Shown here: in pieces, positions 51,333 through 60,823 of the stretch
Layout of the letters: each line of letters starts with the position of its first letter
Numbering within the stretch: the first letter of the stretch is position 1
NCBI RefSeq assembly: GCF_001887355.1
Contig: NZ_MPIN01000001.1
Coordinates: forward strand, 783,932 to 847,931
Source of the DNA: Cystobacter ferrugineus
Lineage (GTDB): Bacteria > Myxococcota > Myxococcia > Myxococcales > Myxococcaceae
DNA: 64,000 nt
Direction: 5' to 3'
Made by a program: the position numbers and the translations under genes
Notes under the pieces: generated by a model
What the model saw: the letters and a program-made list of their open reading frames with translations, nothing else
Told to the model about the DNA's origin: nothing
The model's database searches: none

Positions 51333-52463
51333 TCAGTGCCCGAGCGCCTCGCCCCCATCGGCGGCGGACACCTGGAAGTCGGGCTTGAGCCGCTGGAGCG
51401 TCTTGACGAAGGACTCCTTGTCCTGGGCCTTCTCCAGGGCGGCCTCGGGGGTGATGGTGTTGGCGGCCACGAGCCGCTCCAGGTGCATGTCGAGCGTCTG
51501 CATGCCCAGGCCCTGGCTGGACTGCATCTTGCTGGCGATCTGGAACACCTTGTTGTCGCGGATCATCGAGGCGATGGCGCTGGTGCCGATGAGGATTTCC
51601 AGCGCGGCGACGCGGCCCTTGCCGTCGGCGGTGCGGATGAGCTGCTGGGCGACGATGCCGGCGAGGCCCTCGGCGAGCATGCCGCGCACCTGGGGCTGCT
51701 CGTCGGCGGGGAAGGAGTTGATGATGCGGTCGATGGTGGCCGGCGCGCTGTTGGTGTGTACGGTGGCGAAGACGAGCACGCCGTAGCTGGCCAGTTGCAG
51801 CGCGAGCTTCATGGTCTCGTTGGTGCGCAGCTCGCCGATGAGGATGACGTTGGGGTCCTCGCGGCCCGCCGAGCGGATGGCGGTGGCGAAGCTGGAGGCG
51901 TGCATGCCCACCTCGCGGTGTGTCACCTGGGACTTCACCGACTCGTGCACGAACTCGACGGGATCCTCGATGGTGAGGATGTGCGCGGCGCGGGTGTGGT
52001 TGATGTGGTGGATCATCCCCGCGAGCGTGGTGGACTTACCGCTGCCGGTGGGGCCGGTGACGAGCACGAGGCCGCTGCGGCGCTCGGCGAGCTTGCGCAC
52101 CACCTCGGGCGTGTTGAGCTCCGCGAGCGACAGCACCCGGCTGGGGATGGTGCGGAAGACGGCCGCGATGCCGCTCGTCTTGTAGAAATAGTTGGCGCGG
52201 AAGCGCGCGCGCGTGCCGTAGCTGTAGGCGAAGTCGAGATCCAGCTCCTCGGTGATGTGGCGCTTCTGCTCGGGGCTGGTGAGCTCGAAGAGCATGGACT
52301 CCAGCTCGGGCTGGGTGAGCAGTTCCTCGCGCAGCGGCTGGAGTCCACCGCGGATGCGGCCCAGCGGCGGGTGGCCGATGCTCAGGTGCAGGTCGCTCCC
52401 CTTGTGCTCGAGGAGCTTGTCGAAGAACGCGGCGATGCGCGGCGAGGCACTGGGCGAGCTCAT
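51333..52463 (-). CDS. pilT: PilT-family type IV pilus retraction ATPase
   Basis: A 376-residue hexameric ATPase that powers pilus disassembly for twitching/S-motility. The N-terminal PAS-like domain has KGSDLHLSIGHPPLGRIRG. The ATPase core has Walker A TGPTGSGKSTTLAGM, Asp box ILTIEDPVEFVHE, Walker B EDPNVILIGELR and His box TVHTNSAPATIDRIINSFP. All catalytic residues are present. It follows a second PilT-like gene with a 3-bp gap and is probably co-transcribed with it. It may be a paralogue of the main PilT, since no pilus structural genes are in the window. Confidence 0.88.
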   Translation of the reverse strand: MSSPSASPRIAAFFDKLLEHKGSDLHLSIGHPPLGRIRGGLQPLREELLTQPELESMLFELTSPEQKRHITEELDLDFAYSYGTRARFRANYFYKTSGIAAVFRTIPSRVLSLAELNTPEVVRKLAERRSGLVLVTGPTGSGKSTTLAGMIHHINHTRAAHILTIEDPVEFVHESVKSQVTHREVGMHASSFATAIRSAGREDPNVILIGELRTNETMKLALQLASYGVLVFATVHTNSAPATIDRIINSFPADEQPQVRGMLAEGLAGIVAQQLIRTADGKGRVAALEILIGTSAIASMIRDNKVFQIASKMQSSQGLGMQTLDMHLERLVAANTITPEAALEKAQDKESFVKTLQRLKPDFQVSAADGGEALGH

Positions 52464-52466
52464 GGG

Positions 52467-54137
52467 TCAGGCGCTCTTGCGGTTGAGGAGGTTGCCCATC
52501 TTGGACATCAGCGGCTTGGAGCCGTCGGGCGGTGAGGGCTCGGGGGGCGAGCCGGGGCGCTTGCCCGTCACCACGGCCTCCAGCTCGTCGGGGTTCTCGG
52601 CGTAGACGCGCGCGTGCTCGAGCGTGGTGCGGCCCGAGCGCACCAGTTCGGCGAGCGAGTCGTCGAAGCGCACGATGCCCAGGCTCTTGCCTCGCTGTTG
52701 GAGGGAGGGAATCTGGAACGTCTTGTTGTCGCGGATGAGGTTGCCGAGCGCGACCGAGCCGGGCAGCAGCTCGGCGGCGGCCACGAGGCTCTTGCCATCG
52801 GCGGAGGGCAGCAGGCGCTGGCTGACGATGAGGCGCAGGCTGCTGGCGAGCGTCATGCGCACCTGGGCCTGATCGCCCGGGGGGAAGAGATCGATGAGCC
52901 GGTCGATCGTCTTCGCGGCGCTCTGGGTGTTCATGGTGCTCACGAGCAGGTGGCCCGTCTCGCTCGCGGCGAGCGCCATGCGTACCGTCTCGGTGTCGCG
53001 CAGCTCGCCCACGAGGATGACGTCCGGGTCCTCGCGCAGGCTGCCCTTGAGGGCGCTGGCGAAGCTCTTGGTGTGGGTGCCCACCTCGCGCTGGCTTAGG
53101 AGCGCCTTCTTGCGCGGGTGGAGGTACTCGACGGGATCCTCCACGGTGAGCACGTGGTGCGTGGTGTCGCGGTTGATGATGTCGACGATGGCCGCGAGCG
53201 TGCTCGTCTTGCCGTGGCCCGAGGGGCCGGTGACGACGATGAGGCCCTGGTGGTGGTGGGTGGCCTTGGCGATGTCGGCGGGCAGGCCGAGTGACTCGAG
53301 GGTGGGGATCTCGCGGGAGATGAGCCGGAAGCAGCCCTTGTAGCCGGTGCGCTGGCGGGAGACGTTGACGCGGAAGCGGCCGGACGCCCCCAGGTCGAGC
53401 GCGAAGTCACAGCTTCCCTCGCGCTCGAGCACGGGGCGCAGCCGGGCGGGCACGTGGGGCAGCAGCATCTTCTCCACCGTCTCCGGCGGCAGCACGGCGC
53501 CGTGGGGCAGCAGCTCGCCCACCAGCCGGAAGAGGGGAGGGCGGCCCGCGATGATGTGCAGATCGCTCGCGCCCACGCTTCGCGCGTCTTCCAGGAGCAT
53601 CGCCAGGTTGCCCGCGGACTCGGGCCGCACGGCGAGCCGGGGGCCCGTTGACGCGTTGGTGCGGGACTCGGCGGTGGGGGAAGGCGCCGAGGGGGAAGGC
53701 TCGGCGGCCGGCGCGGGACGCTCGGTGCTGGGGAGGATCTGCATGCCGCCGGCCCGAGCGGGCCTGCCCGTCGCGGCGGGAGGCGGAGCGGGCGCCGGGG
53801 GTGGGGGAGCCACGGCCGGTGGGGACTCGCCGCGCAGGATGCGCACGTGGAGCACGTCGCCGCGGCGCATGGCGCCCACGATGACGGGACCGAAGCCCTC
53901 CAGCTTCAGGCCCCACTGCCCGGGCCTCTCGGCGAGCGAGGCGACGCGCGCGGGGCCCACCAGGCCTCGCAGCGCCTCCTGCAGTCCCTCCATGGTGAGC
54001 AGGCCTTCATCCAGCGTCTCGAAGCCCGCGGCCGTCTTGGCCAGCGGCGCGCGCCCGCTGATGAGCGTCAGTTCCACCACGGCCGGTCGAGCCAGTTGGC
54101 GCAGCAGTTCCGTGAAGCTCTTCATGCGCGGGGCCAT
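52467..54137 (-). CDS. Extended PilT-like ATPase with duplicated N-terminal domain
   Basis: 556 residues. Residues 1-95 look like a detached PilT N-terminal domain (VELTLISGRAPLAKTAAGF), then comes a Pro/Ala-rich linker (100-185), and then a complete PilT unit with its own N-domain (ASDLHIIAGRPPLFRLVG) and ATPase core. Walker A is TGPSGHGKTSTLA and Walker B EDPDVILVGELRD. In the His box the usual HT is NT (STMNTQSAAKTIDRLIDLFP). A 70-residue Pro-rich tail ends the protein. The start at 54137 has GGGAGG upstream; an ATG at 54125 is also possible. It resembles PilU-like accessory motors that work with PilT, encoded just downstream. Confidence 0.8.
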   Translation of the reverse strand: MAPRMKSFTELLRQLARPAVVELTLISGRAPLAKTAAGFETLDEGLLTMEGLQEALRGLVGPARVASLAERPGQWGLKLEGFGPVIVGAMRRGDVLHVRILRGESPPAVAPPPPAPAPPPAATGRPARAGGMQILPSTERPAPAAEPSPSAPSPTAESRTNASTGPRLAVRPESAGNLAMLLEDARSVGASDLHIIAGRPPLFRLVGELLPHGAVLPPETVEKMLLPHVPARLRPVLEREGSCDFALDLGASGRFRVNVSRQRTGYKGCFRLISREIPTLESLGLPADIAKATHHHQGLIVVTGPSGHGKTSTLAAIVDIINRDTTHHVLTVEDPVEYLHPRKKALLSQREVGTHTKSFASALKGSLREDPDVILVGELRDTETVRMALAASETGHLLVSTMNTQSAAKTIDRLIDLFPPGDQAQVRMTLASSLRLIVSQRLLPSADGKSLVAAAELLPGSVALGNLIRDNKTFQIPSLQQRGKSLGIVRFDDSLAELVRSGRTTLEHARVYAENPDELEAVVTGKRPGSPPEPSPPDGSKPLMSKMGNLLNRKSA

Positions 54138-54282
54138 CCTTCGGGCCTCCCGGGGGAGTGGGGGCCGGGGGCGAACGGTACAGCACAAGTGGGAATGCCG
54201 GGTATTCCCGAAAGAGAGGGCGGTGCGGCCGTCGTCCCGGGTTGCCGGGAGGGGGGGACGGACGGGCGGCGCGCGAAAATGG

Positions 54283-54325
54283 AACGCCCGGGCGGGGACC
54301 CTCGAGAGGGCCCCACCCGGGCGTT
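54283..54325 (-). terminator. Terminator for the GNAT gene
   Basis: AACGCCCGGGCGGGG and CCCCACCCGGGCGTT form a long GC-rich hairpin (54283-54325, one mismatch). On the minus strand it is followed by CCATTTTCG. It lies about 55 bp after the acetyltransferase stop. Confidence 0.65.
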
Positions 54326-54380
54326 TCGGACGAGGGGAAGGAGCGGTCCCTCGACGAGGGCCGAGCCTACCCAGGTCGGC

Positions 54381-54917
54381 TCACAGCTCGCGCGACATGA
54401 GCAGGCGCAGCTTGCCGGACTTCTTGGACACCACCGTGGCCACGGTGGTGAAGCCCGCGTTGCGGTAGAAGCTCACCGCCGGGGCGTTGGCCGGGTCCAC
54501 GCGCAGGGCGATCGTCTTGCGGTACATGTCCCGGGCCACCTGCAGGGCCTGGTTGAGCACGGCCAGTCCCACGCCCTTGCGGCGCAGCTCCGGCTTGATG
54601 ACGATGTTGCGCATATAGGCGGCGCCGGGGACCGGGCCGTCGCGTTCCACCGTCACGTAACCCACGACCTGGTTGTGCACCTTGGCCACCTGCACGAACG
54701 GCCGCAGCCCCGTGAGGGCCTTGAGGCTGTCCTCCAACGTCTCCCCGCGGCTCAGCCACGGCTCCGAATTGGCGCGCAGCGCGGCCACGGAGGCCATGTC
54801 CTCGTCAGTCGGGGCGTTGAACTTGACCGCCAGCGCCAGATCGTTGGGCATGGTCGTCATGTCCGGCACCGGCATCGTGCCTACCTCCACGCCCGGCTCC
54901 ACCCGCTTCATCGTCAT
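54381..54917 (-). CDS. GNAT-family N-acetyltransferase
   Basis: A 178-residue acetyl-CoA-dependent N-acetyltransferase. The acetyl-CoA pyrophosphate-binding motif is in LRRKGVGLAVLNQAL and the preceding strand is AAYMRNIVIKPE. The C-terminal YRNAGFTTVATVVSKKSG matches the usual motif B region. The N-terminal 20 residues are extra. GGAGGAG lies 5 nt before the ATG at 54917, which sets the start. The acceptor (protein, amine or antibiotic) is not predictable. It is monocistronic; the 291-bp region to the next gene (54918-55208) contains no feature I can support. Confidence 0.88.
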   Translation of the reverse strand: MTMKRVEPGVEVGTMPVPDMTTMPNDLALAVKFNAPTDEDMASVAALRANSEPWLSRGETLEDSLKALTGLRPFVQVAKVHNQVVGYVTVERDGPVPGAAYMRNIVIKPELRRKGVGLAVLNQALQVARDMYRKTIALRVDPANAPAVSFYRNAGFTTVATVVSKKSGKLRLLMSREL

Positions 54918-55208
54918 GCCTTGCTCCTCCATTGCGCTACGAATCCTAACCGCTTCATTGTCTCCCTTGCACGCCCTAGGGTTCAGCGCACATTTCCACT
55001 CATGGGTGGTGGGGACCGGACTTCCCCAAACTGCGCACGTGGCCCGGGCATTCCAAGGCCGCCCGGCTGCCGCTTCGTTCCGGGGCTTCCCCATGCGACA
55101 AACGGGAGACGGCTTTCAATGATGAACACCTTTCACTATAAAAAACCGTCCTCCCCGAGCGGGTTGGCCGATCCTTTCCCTTCTTGCCCGGCACCCTGAG
55201 CTCCGCAC

Positions 55209-55913
55209 GTGCAACTCAACCACGCCCAGCGCGAACTCACCCTGAAGATCGTCTACTACGGCCCTGGCCTGAGTGGGAAGACGACGAACCTGCGCTGCAT
55301 CCACGCGCGGGCCCGGCCGGAGGCGCGCGGCCGGTTGCTCAGCGTGGAGACACACGAGGACCGCACGCTCTTCTTCGATCTGCTGCCGGTCTTCTTCACC
55401 AGCCAGTCGGGCTTCAAGGTGAAGCTCAAGCTCTTCACCGTGCCCGGCCAGGTCGTCCATGACGCCACGCGCCGCGTGGTGCTGCAGAACGCGGACGCGG
55501 TGGCCTTCATCGCCGACAGCCGCCGCAGCGCGGGCGCGGAGAACAACGCTTCCTGGCGCCGCCTCCGGGCGAACATGCGGGAGAACGGCCTGGACACCTC
55601 GCAGGTGCCGGTGGTCATCCAGTTCAACAAGCGGGACCTGCCGGACGCCCAGACGGACGAGGAGCTGGAGGCCGCCCGCCAGCGGGGAACCGAGCCCATC
55701 GTGGGCGCGGTGGCGCTGCGCGGCGAAGGGGTGATGGAGACCCTGCACGCGCTCTTGCAGTCGGCGTGGCGCAACCTGGACGAGCGCATGCGGCTGGCGC
55801 GCAACATTGGCCTGGATGAGCGGGAATTCCTCGGGCACATCTTCCAGCAGATGGACCTCAAGGGGACGCCCCTGGAAGCGCTCTACCCCCCGGTGGGGGG
55901 GCGCTCTCGATGA
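55209..55913 (+). CDS. MglA-like Ras-family small GTPase
   Basis: A 234-residue bacterial small GTPase of the MglA type. MglA sets the leading pole in gliding cells. The P-loop is YYGPGLSGKTTN, the G3 region FTVPGQVVHDATRRVVL, and the G4 motif FNKRDLPDAQ, all close to the MglA pattern. The C-terminal 45 residues form an extension ending in PPVGGRSR. The start is GTG 55209. No MglB-type activating protein is next to it. The gene overlaps a PocR-domain histidine kinase gene by 4 bp, so the two proteins probably act together, for example in polarity or signal-dependent switching. Confidence 0.85.
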   Translation: MQLNHAQRELTLKIVYYGPGLSGKTTNLRCIHARARPEARGRLLSVETHEDRTLFFDLLPVFFTSQSGFKVKLKLFTVPGQVVHDATRRVVLQNADAVAFIADSRRSAGAENNASWRRLRANMRENGLDTSQVPVVIQFNKRDLPDAQTDEELEAARQRGTEPIVGAVALRGEGVMETLHALLQSAWRNLDERMRLARNIGLDEREFLGHIFQQMDLKGTPLEALYPPVGGRSR

Positions 55914-57388
55914 GCGCCGAGAAACCGGGGTCCGTGGGCAACGGATCCGAGTCCACCGGGCTGGCCCTCCAGCGCAAGCTGTCGCTCGTGGACCTGTTGG
56001 ATCCGCTCACCTTCGGGGACGTGGTGGAAAGCCTGGGCGCGCTGTTCCAGGTGGGGGTGCGCGTGCTGGACGAGCGCAACCGGACGCTCGCGGACGCCCA
56101 GGGCGCGCAGGGGGAGTTCTGCGGCTTCATCGGCGCCAACCCCGCGGTGCGCGTGCGCTGCTCCGCCCAGGTGACGCGGGTGAAGGAGGGACCGCTGGCG
56201 TCCCTGCTCTCCTCCCAGGTGCTGGGGACGGAGGGCGCGGGCGACCTGCTGCTGCACACCTGCTCCACCGGCCTGTGCTACGTGGTGGTTCCCGTGGTGT
56301 GGGAGGGAGACGTGCTCGGGCGCGCCGTGTTCGGGCCCTACGCGTCCGAGGACGGCGGCGCGGCGGCCTGCCCCGAGGGGCCGGACGCGGAGCGGGTGCG
56401 CGAGGCGCGGGCGGGCGCGCGGCACCTGTCCCAGCAGGAGCTGGCGCGCATGGTGACGCACCTGTCCCAGGTGCTGGCGGCGCTCCTGGCGGCCGGACAG
56501 AAGTCCTATCTCACCGGGCAGCTCCACCTGGAGGCCATGGTGGAGACGCAGCGCGAGCTGGAGCACCAGAACTCGCAACTGCTCCGGCTCAACCAGCGCC
56601 TCAAGGAGTCGGACCGCAGCAAGTCGAGCTTCCTGAGCACGGTGAGCCACGAGCTGCGCACGCCGCTGGCGTCCATCATCGGCTACTCGGAGATGCTCGC
56701 CGAGGGCCTGGTGGGCGGGCTCAATCCGGAGCAGATGCAGTTCGTGCGCACCATCATGGAGAAGGGCAACACGCTGCTCAAGCTCATCTCCTCCATCCTC
56801 GACATGAGCCAGATCGAAGCGGGCAAGGTACGGCTCGCCTTCGAATGGGTGGACGTGCGCGAGCTGGTGGAGAGCGCCATCACCAGCGTGACGCCCCAGG
56901 CCCAGCGCAAGGGTCTGACGCTCGAGGCGAACCTGCCGGTGGGGCCGCAATCGCGGGTGGTGGCCGATCGCGAGAAGCTGCGGCAGGTGGTGGTGAACCT
57001 GCTGGCCAACGCGGTGAAGTTCACGCCCTCCATGGGCCGCATCGACGTGCGGCTGTCGGAGGTGGGCACGCGCTCGGAGCTGGCCACCGCCGGCTACCAC
57101 ATCGAGGTGGAGGACACCGGGGTGGGCATCCCGGAGAACCAGCGCGATCGCATCTTCCAGAGCTTCTACCAGGTGGACGACAGCCCGACGCGCGAGTACG
57201 GAGGCGCGGGCCTGGGGCTGGCCATCGTGAAGAGCTACGTGGAAGGCCACGGCGGCCAGGTGTCGGTGCGCAGCGAGGTGGGCAAGGGCTCGTGCTTCCG
57301 GGTGGTGCTCCCCAAGGAGCCACCCCTGTCGGGCCAGGGCCCGGCCTATATCCCGCCCCCCGTGGACACGGAGCCCGAGCGCTTCTAG
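55910..57388 (+). CDS. Soluble histidine kinase with PocR sensory domain
   Basis: 492 residues with no membrane helices. Residues 25-175 form a PocR-like sensor (LVDLLDPLTFGDVVESLGAL and the Cys-containing FCGFIGANPAVRVRC and LLHTCSTGLCYVVVPV). A coiled coil follows (ETQRELEHQNSQLLRLNQRL), then the HisKA domain with phospho-His in VSHELRTPLASIIGYSEM and a HATPase domain with NLLANAVKFTPS and GGAGLGLAIVKSYVE. The four or five conserved Cys could bind a metal or cofactor. It is coupled to the upstream MglA-like GTPase by an ATGA overlap. No response regulator is adjacent. Confidence 0.88.
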   Translation: MSAEKPGSVGNGSESTGLALQRKLSLVDLLDPLTFGDVVESLGALFQVGVRVLDERNRTLADAQGAQGEFCGFIGANPAVRVRCSAQVTRVKEGPLASLLSSQVLGTEGAGDLLLHTCSTGLCYVVVPVVWEGDVLGRAVFGPYASEDGGAAACPEGPDAERVREARAGARHLSQQELARMVTHLSQVLAALLAAGQKSYLTGQLHLEAMVETQRELEHQNSQLLRLNQRLKESDRSKSSFLSTVSHELRTPLASIIGYSEMLAEGLVGGLNPEQMQFVRTIMEKGNTLLKLISSILDMSQIEAGKVRLAFEWVDVRELVESAITSVTPQAQRKGLTLEANLPVGPQSRVVADREKLRQVVVNLLANAVKFTPSMGRIDVRLSEVGTRSELATAGYHIEVEDTGVGIPENQRDRIFQSFYQVDDSPTREYGGAGLGLAIVKSYVEGHGGQVSVRSEVGKGSCFRVVLPKEPPLSGQGPAYIPPPVDTEPERF

Positions 57389-57403
57389 CCACGCCGCACG
57401 CAC

Positions 57404-57438
57404 CGAAGCTCCACCCGGGAGGACCGGATGGAGCTTCG
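57404..57438. terminator. Bidirectional hairpin between convergent genes
   Basis: CGAAGCTCCA (57404-57413) and TGGAGCTTCG (57429-57438) are perfect inverted repeats with a 15-base loop, lying between the kinase stop and the stop of the small minus-strand gene. There is no strong T-run on either side. Confidence 0.5.
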
Positions 57439-57455
57439 CGGGTGGAACGGGGTGC

Positions 57456-57650
57456 CTACTTCTTGTCGGGAGTCGGCATGTACGGAGGCGGGATGGGCTC
57501 CTTGCCCGCGGCCTGCTTCAGGGTGTCGCCCGCGTCCTGATTCAGCTCCCGACCCTTCTTGTGGCTCAGGTCGTGCTTCGTCTGCTCGAGGTCGCGCTTG
57601 AGGGCTTCCTTCACCTTGCTCGTACGGCCCGGCTTCTTGTCGTAGTCCAT
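57456..57650 (-). CDS. Small charged protein (64 aa)
   Basis: A 64-residue hydrophilic protein, rich in Lys, Asp, Glu and Gln, with a helical middle (KEALKRDLEQTKHDLSHKKG, then QDAGDTLKQAAGKEPIPPPY). The layout recalls small stress-associated CsbD-like or intrinsically disordered proteins, but no family is firmly recognised. GGAG lies 9 nt before the ATG and the frame has good coding bias. It is a single gene between two oppositely oriented neighbours. Confidence 0.65.
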   Translation of the reverse strand: MDYDKKPGRTSKVKEALKRDLEQTKHDLSHKKGRELNQDAGDTLKQAAGKEPIPPPYMPTPDKK

Positions 57651-57796
57651 GACCCGTCTCCTTGGGTTCGTCCCTCGTGGTGCGCCTCAACATGGGCCTG
57701 CCTGCCCCGTCTGGCAGTCCCATGACAGCGGTGGTCCGGACAGCGGGCGGGCCAGCGGGCCCTTCATGGGCTCCCGGGTGCGCTACCCTGCGGCGC

Positions 57797-58783
57797 GTGA
57801 GCCAGAAGCGCGCGGGCGAATTCACCTTCATCGATCTCTTCCTGTCCCAGTTCCCCCGGGCCCGGGTGCCCGTGGGGCCCGGGGATGATTGCGCGGTGCT
57901 CGCACCGTCCCGCGGCGCGCAGTGCATCACCACGGACGCGGTGGTGGAGGACGTGCACTTCACGCGCGCCTGGTTCTCTCCCGAGGACATCGGTCACAAG
58001 GCCCTCGCGGTGAACCTGTCGGACCTGGCCGCCATGGGCTCCCTGCCGCGCTGGTTCGTCTGCGCGCTCGCGCTGCCCCGCGACTTCTCCCGCCGCGCGC
58101 TGCTCGGGCTCGCGCGGGGCATGAGCGCGCTCGCGCGCGAGCACGGCATCGTCCTGGTGGGGGGCAACTTCTCCTCCGCGCGCGAGCTGTCCGTCACCCT
58201 CACCGCCGCCGGGGAACTGCCCCCGGGCAGCCCGCCCCTCACCCGCGCGGGCGGCCGGCCCGGGGATGTGCTGTACGTCTCGGGCACGCTCGGCGAGGCG
58301 CGGCTGGGTCTGGCCCAACTCCAGGCCGGCCGGCGGCGCTCCCCGGCCATCCTCCGCCAGAAACGCCCCGTTCCCCGCATCGCGCTCGGCCGGCTGGCCT
58401 CGCGCTTCGCCTCCGCCGCGCTGGACCTCTCCGATGGTCTCGGACAGGACCTGGGCCATCTGTGCCGGGCCTCGGGCACGGGCGCCGAACTGGACGTGGA
58501 ACAGCTCCCGGTATCGCGCGCCGTGCGCGCCTCCCTGGGGCTCGAGGGGGCCCTGGCGGGTGGGGAGGACTACGAGCTGCTGCTCGCCGTCCCACCCGGG
58601 CGCACCTCCGCCTTCGAGCGAGCGTGCCTCCGGGCGGAAGAATCCATTACACGTATAGGCCGGCTCACCCCGGGTCCGGTCGGACACATACGCGTCACGG
58701 GAGGGCGAGCGCTGCGCCTGCCCGCTGGCTTCGATCACTTCCAGGATGGGGGGCGGATTGACCGTTCCAAACGGGAGGGCTAA
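57797..58783 (+). CDS. thiL: Thiamine-monophosphate kinase
   Basis: A 328-residue enzyme that phosphorylates thiamine monophosphate to the active diphosphate. AIR-synthase-like features are clear: GEFTFIDLFLSQF, VGPGDDCAVL (metal-binding Asp pair), TTDAVVEDVHFTRAWFSPED and HKALAVNLSDLAAMG. Later, DLSDGLGQDLGHLC and ALAGGEDYELLLAV complete the signature. The start is set at GTG 57797 because it gives the usual N-terminus just before GEF; the upstream in-frame ATG at 57662 would add 45 atypical residues. A chemotaxis operon starts 42 bp downstream, possibly co-transcribed. Confidence 0.93.
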   Translation: MSQKRAGEFTFIDLFLSQFPRARVPVGPGDDCAVLAPSRGAQCITTDAVVEDVHFTRAWFSPEDIGHKALAVNLSDLAAMGSLPRWFVCALALPRDFSRRALLGLARGMSALAREHGIVLVGGNFSSARELSVTLTAAGELPPGSPPLTRAGGRPGDVLYVSGTLGEARLGLAQLQAGRRRSPAILRQKRPVPRIALGRLASRFASAALDLSDGLGQDLGHLCRASGTGAELDVEQLPVSRAVRASLGLEGALAGGEDYELLLAVPPGRTSAFERACLRAEESITRIGRLTPGPVGHIRVTGGRALRLPAGFDHFQDGGRIDRSKREG

Positions 58784-58825
58784 ACCCTGGAGTCCGTCGT
58801 TGCCGACTTCCTGAAAAGCGAAACC

Positions 58826-60187
58826 GTGCGCCGCCCTCTTCGCGACGATCCACCTCCCGGCTTCACTCCCCGCCGCGACACCGTGCAGCGGCTGTTGCGC
58901 ACGGTCGAGCCATCCAGCACGGGAGGCCATGAAGTCTCCCTCCAGCTGAAGATCTTCGTGGGCTACTTCATGATGGGGTGCGTGCTCACCGGCGCGCTCT
59001 TCATCACCGAACCGCTGCTCACCTTCTGGTGGCGCATCGCCCTGGCCACGGGCATCACGCTCGCCCTGTCCCTGACGCTGCCGCGCTACCTGCCGCGAGT
59101 CACTCGCCTGCGGGTGCTCTCGCGCTCGGCCTTCGAGATCTCCCAGGGCGACCTGTCCAAGCCCCTGGTGGTCGAGCCGCCGCGCGCCTGGCGCCGCGAC
59201 GAGATCGACGAGCTGGCCCTGGCCATCCGCAAGATGCAGGAGAACCTGCGCGAGCTGGTGGGGAAGATCCAGGACACCGCCAAGAGCGTGGCGGACACCG
59301 CCAAGGACTTGCAGGGCTCGGCCGAGAACGTCAACGGCACGAACGAAGAGGTGGGCTTGTCCATGGACAAGATCGCCCGGGGCGCCGAGACGCAGTCGCA
59401 GCTCGTGGGCCGCACGTCCAAGGTCATCACCGAGATGGCCAGCAGCATTCAACGCACCGCGGCGAGCGCCGAGGATGCCGCCCGCACCGCCGCCGAGACG
59501 AGCAGCGCGGCGGAGAACGGCAGCAAGGCCGCCCTGCTCGCCGGCGAGAAGGTGAAGAAGGTCTTCAACCGCATCGAGGCGGCGAGCCAGCAGGTGTTCG
59601 CCTTCGGCGAGAAGACGCAGGAGATTTCCAAGATCGTCGACGCCATCACCCAGGTGGCGCAGCAGACCAACCTGCTCGCGCTCAACGCCACCATCGAGGC
59701 GGCGCGCGCGGGCGAGTACGGCCGCGGCTTCGCGGTGGTGGCCGACGAGGTGCGCAAGCTCGCCGAGAGCGCGGGCCGCTCCGCCGAACAGATTTCCCGC
59801 CTGGCGCGCGACATCTCCGGCCAGTCCACCGCCGTGGTGAGCGCCATGAAGGTGGGCATCGAGGAGCTGGCCGAGGGCCGCGAGGACCTCACCGGCATCG
59901 TGCGCTCCATGGGCTCCATCACCGACACGGTGCGCAAGGTGGCCGAGAAGGTCCACCTCATCTCCGACAGCGCCCGCGAGCAGCAGAAGGGCAGCGAGGA
60001 GATGGTGAAGGCCACCGAGGAAATCTCCCTCGTGGCGCGCAACAACGCCACCTCCACCGAGGCCATCCAGTCCGTCATCCAGGAGCAGACGGACGCCATG
60101 GTGCGCATGACGTCGCTGGCCAGCGAGCTGACCAACCTCTCCATCGAGCTGCAGAGCGTGGTGCGCAGCTTCCGGCTCAATGCGTGA
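58826..60187 (+). CDS. Methyl-accepting chemotaxis protein
   Basis: A 453-residue receptor. Two adjacent hydrophobic segments ([20 protein letters not shown] and [18 protein letters not shown], residues 43-85) leave almost no periplasmic domain, so it senses from the membrane or cytoplasm. A HAMP domain follows, then the long helical signalling domain with the hairpin tip [20 protein letters not shown] and [16 protein letters not shown] at 58826 is taken as start; an open frame extends a little upstream without a clear start codon. It heads a che operon with CheW, CheY, CheA and CheC, so it is the cognate receptor. Confidence 0.92.
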   Translation: MRRPLRDDPPPGFTPRRDTVQRLLRTVEPSSTGGHEVSLQLKIFVGYFMMGCVLTGALFITEPLLTFWWRIALATGITLALSLTLPRYLPRVTRLRVLSRSAFEISQGDLSKPLVVEPPRAWRRDEIDELALAIRKMQENLRELVGKIQDTAKSVADTAKDLQGSAENVNGTNEEVGLSMDKIARGAETQSQLVGRTSKVITEMASSIQRTAASAEDAARTAAETSSAAENGSKAALLAGEKVKKVFNRIEAASQQVFAFGEKTQEISKIVDAITQVAQQTNLLALNATIEAARAGEYGRGFAVVADEVRKLAESAGRSAEQISRLARDISGQSTAVVSAMKVGIEELAEGREDLTGIVRSMGSITDTVRKVAEKVHLISDSAREQQKGSEEMVKATEEISLVARNNATSTEAIQSVIQEQTDAMVRMTSLASELTNLSIELQSVVRSFRLNA

Positions 60188-60325
60188 GGGCCGCCGGGTC
60201 CACCACCAGGCACGCCGCCAGGCCCTCGTCCTGGATCGCGTCCAGGCCCGCGTCCGAGCCCTCCTTCAGGCCCTTCGTGGGCGCGGATTTTCCCCGCTCC
60301 CCGGAATGCTGGTAGAAGAGCACTC

Positions 60326-60751
60326 GTGCGGCACGTCATCTTCCGGGTGGAGAAGGAGCGCTACGGGCTGCCGCTGATCGCGGTGAAGGAAGTGGTGGTT
60401 CCTCCGGAGCGCTTCACCCGGGTGCCGCGAGCCCCCAAGGCGGTGACGGGGGTGATGAACCTGAGGGGCCGGGTGGTGACGGTGGTGGAGTTGCGGCAGT
60501 TGTTGGGGCTGCCCGAGGGGCCCTCTCCCAACGGGCGGGTGGTGTTGTTGGAGCGGGGGCGGCGTGATCTCGGGTTGCTGGTGACGGACGTGGAAGGCAT
60601 CGAGGCCGTGGAGCGGGTGAGCGCGGCTCCAGGCAGGACGGTCCCGGCGGTGCGCGGCGTCGCGCGGTTGCGGGGCCTGGCGGTGACGGTGTTGGATCCA
60701 GAAGGGCTGGATTCCGCGGTGGTTGGACTCTTCACCGCGGCGCAGAAGTGA
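60326..60751 (+). CDS. cheW: CheW coupling protein
   Basis: A 141-residue CheW-domain protein that links receptors to CheA. The two beta-barrel halves are visible: [20 protein letters not shown] and [20 protein letters not shown], then [14 protein letters not shown] and [17 protein letters not shown]. The start is GTG 60326. It lies 138 bp after the MCP gene; that gap holds no gene. It is followed by CheY and CheA genes in the same direction. The sequence is unusually Arg- and Val-rich but the fold is intact. Confidence 0.88.
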   Translation: MRHVIFRVEKERYGLPLIAVKEVVVPPERFTRVPRAPKAVTGVMNLRGRVVTVVELRQLLGLPEGPSPNGRVVLLERGRRDLGLLVTDVEGIEAVERVSAAPGRTVPAVRGVARLRGLAVTVLDPEGLDSAVVGLFTAAQK

Positions 60752-60823
60752 GTAGCTGTCTGAAATGGGCGGGTGGTAGTGTCCGCGGCCCTCTCGGGGC
60801 CTTACGCGGAGGCGGAGCTTCAC

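Noticed and set aside
57764-59956. 730-codon minus-strand open frame
   Set aside because: It lies opposite thiL and the MCP gene, whose motifs are unambiguous; its His/Gly/Ala/Arg repeats come from the complementary codon positions.
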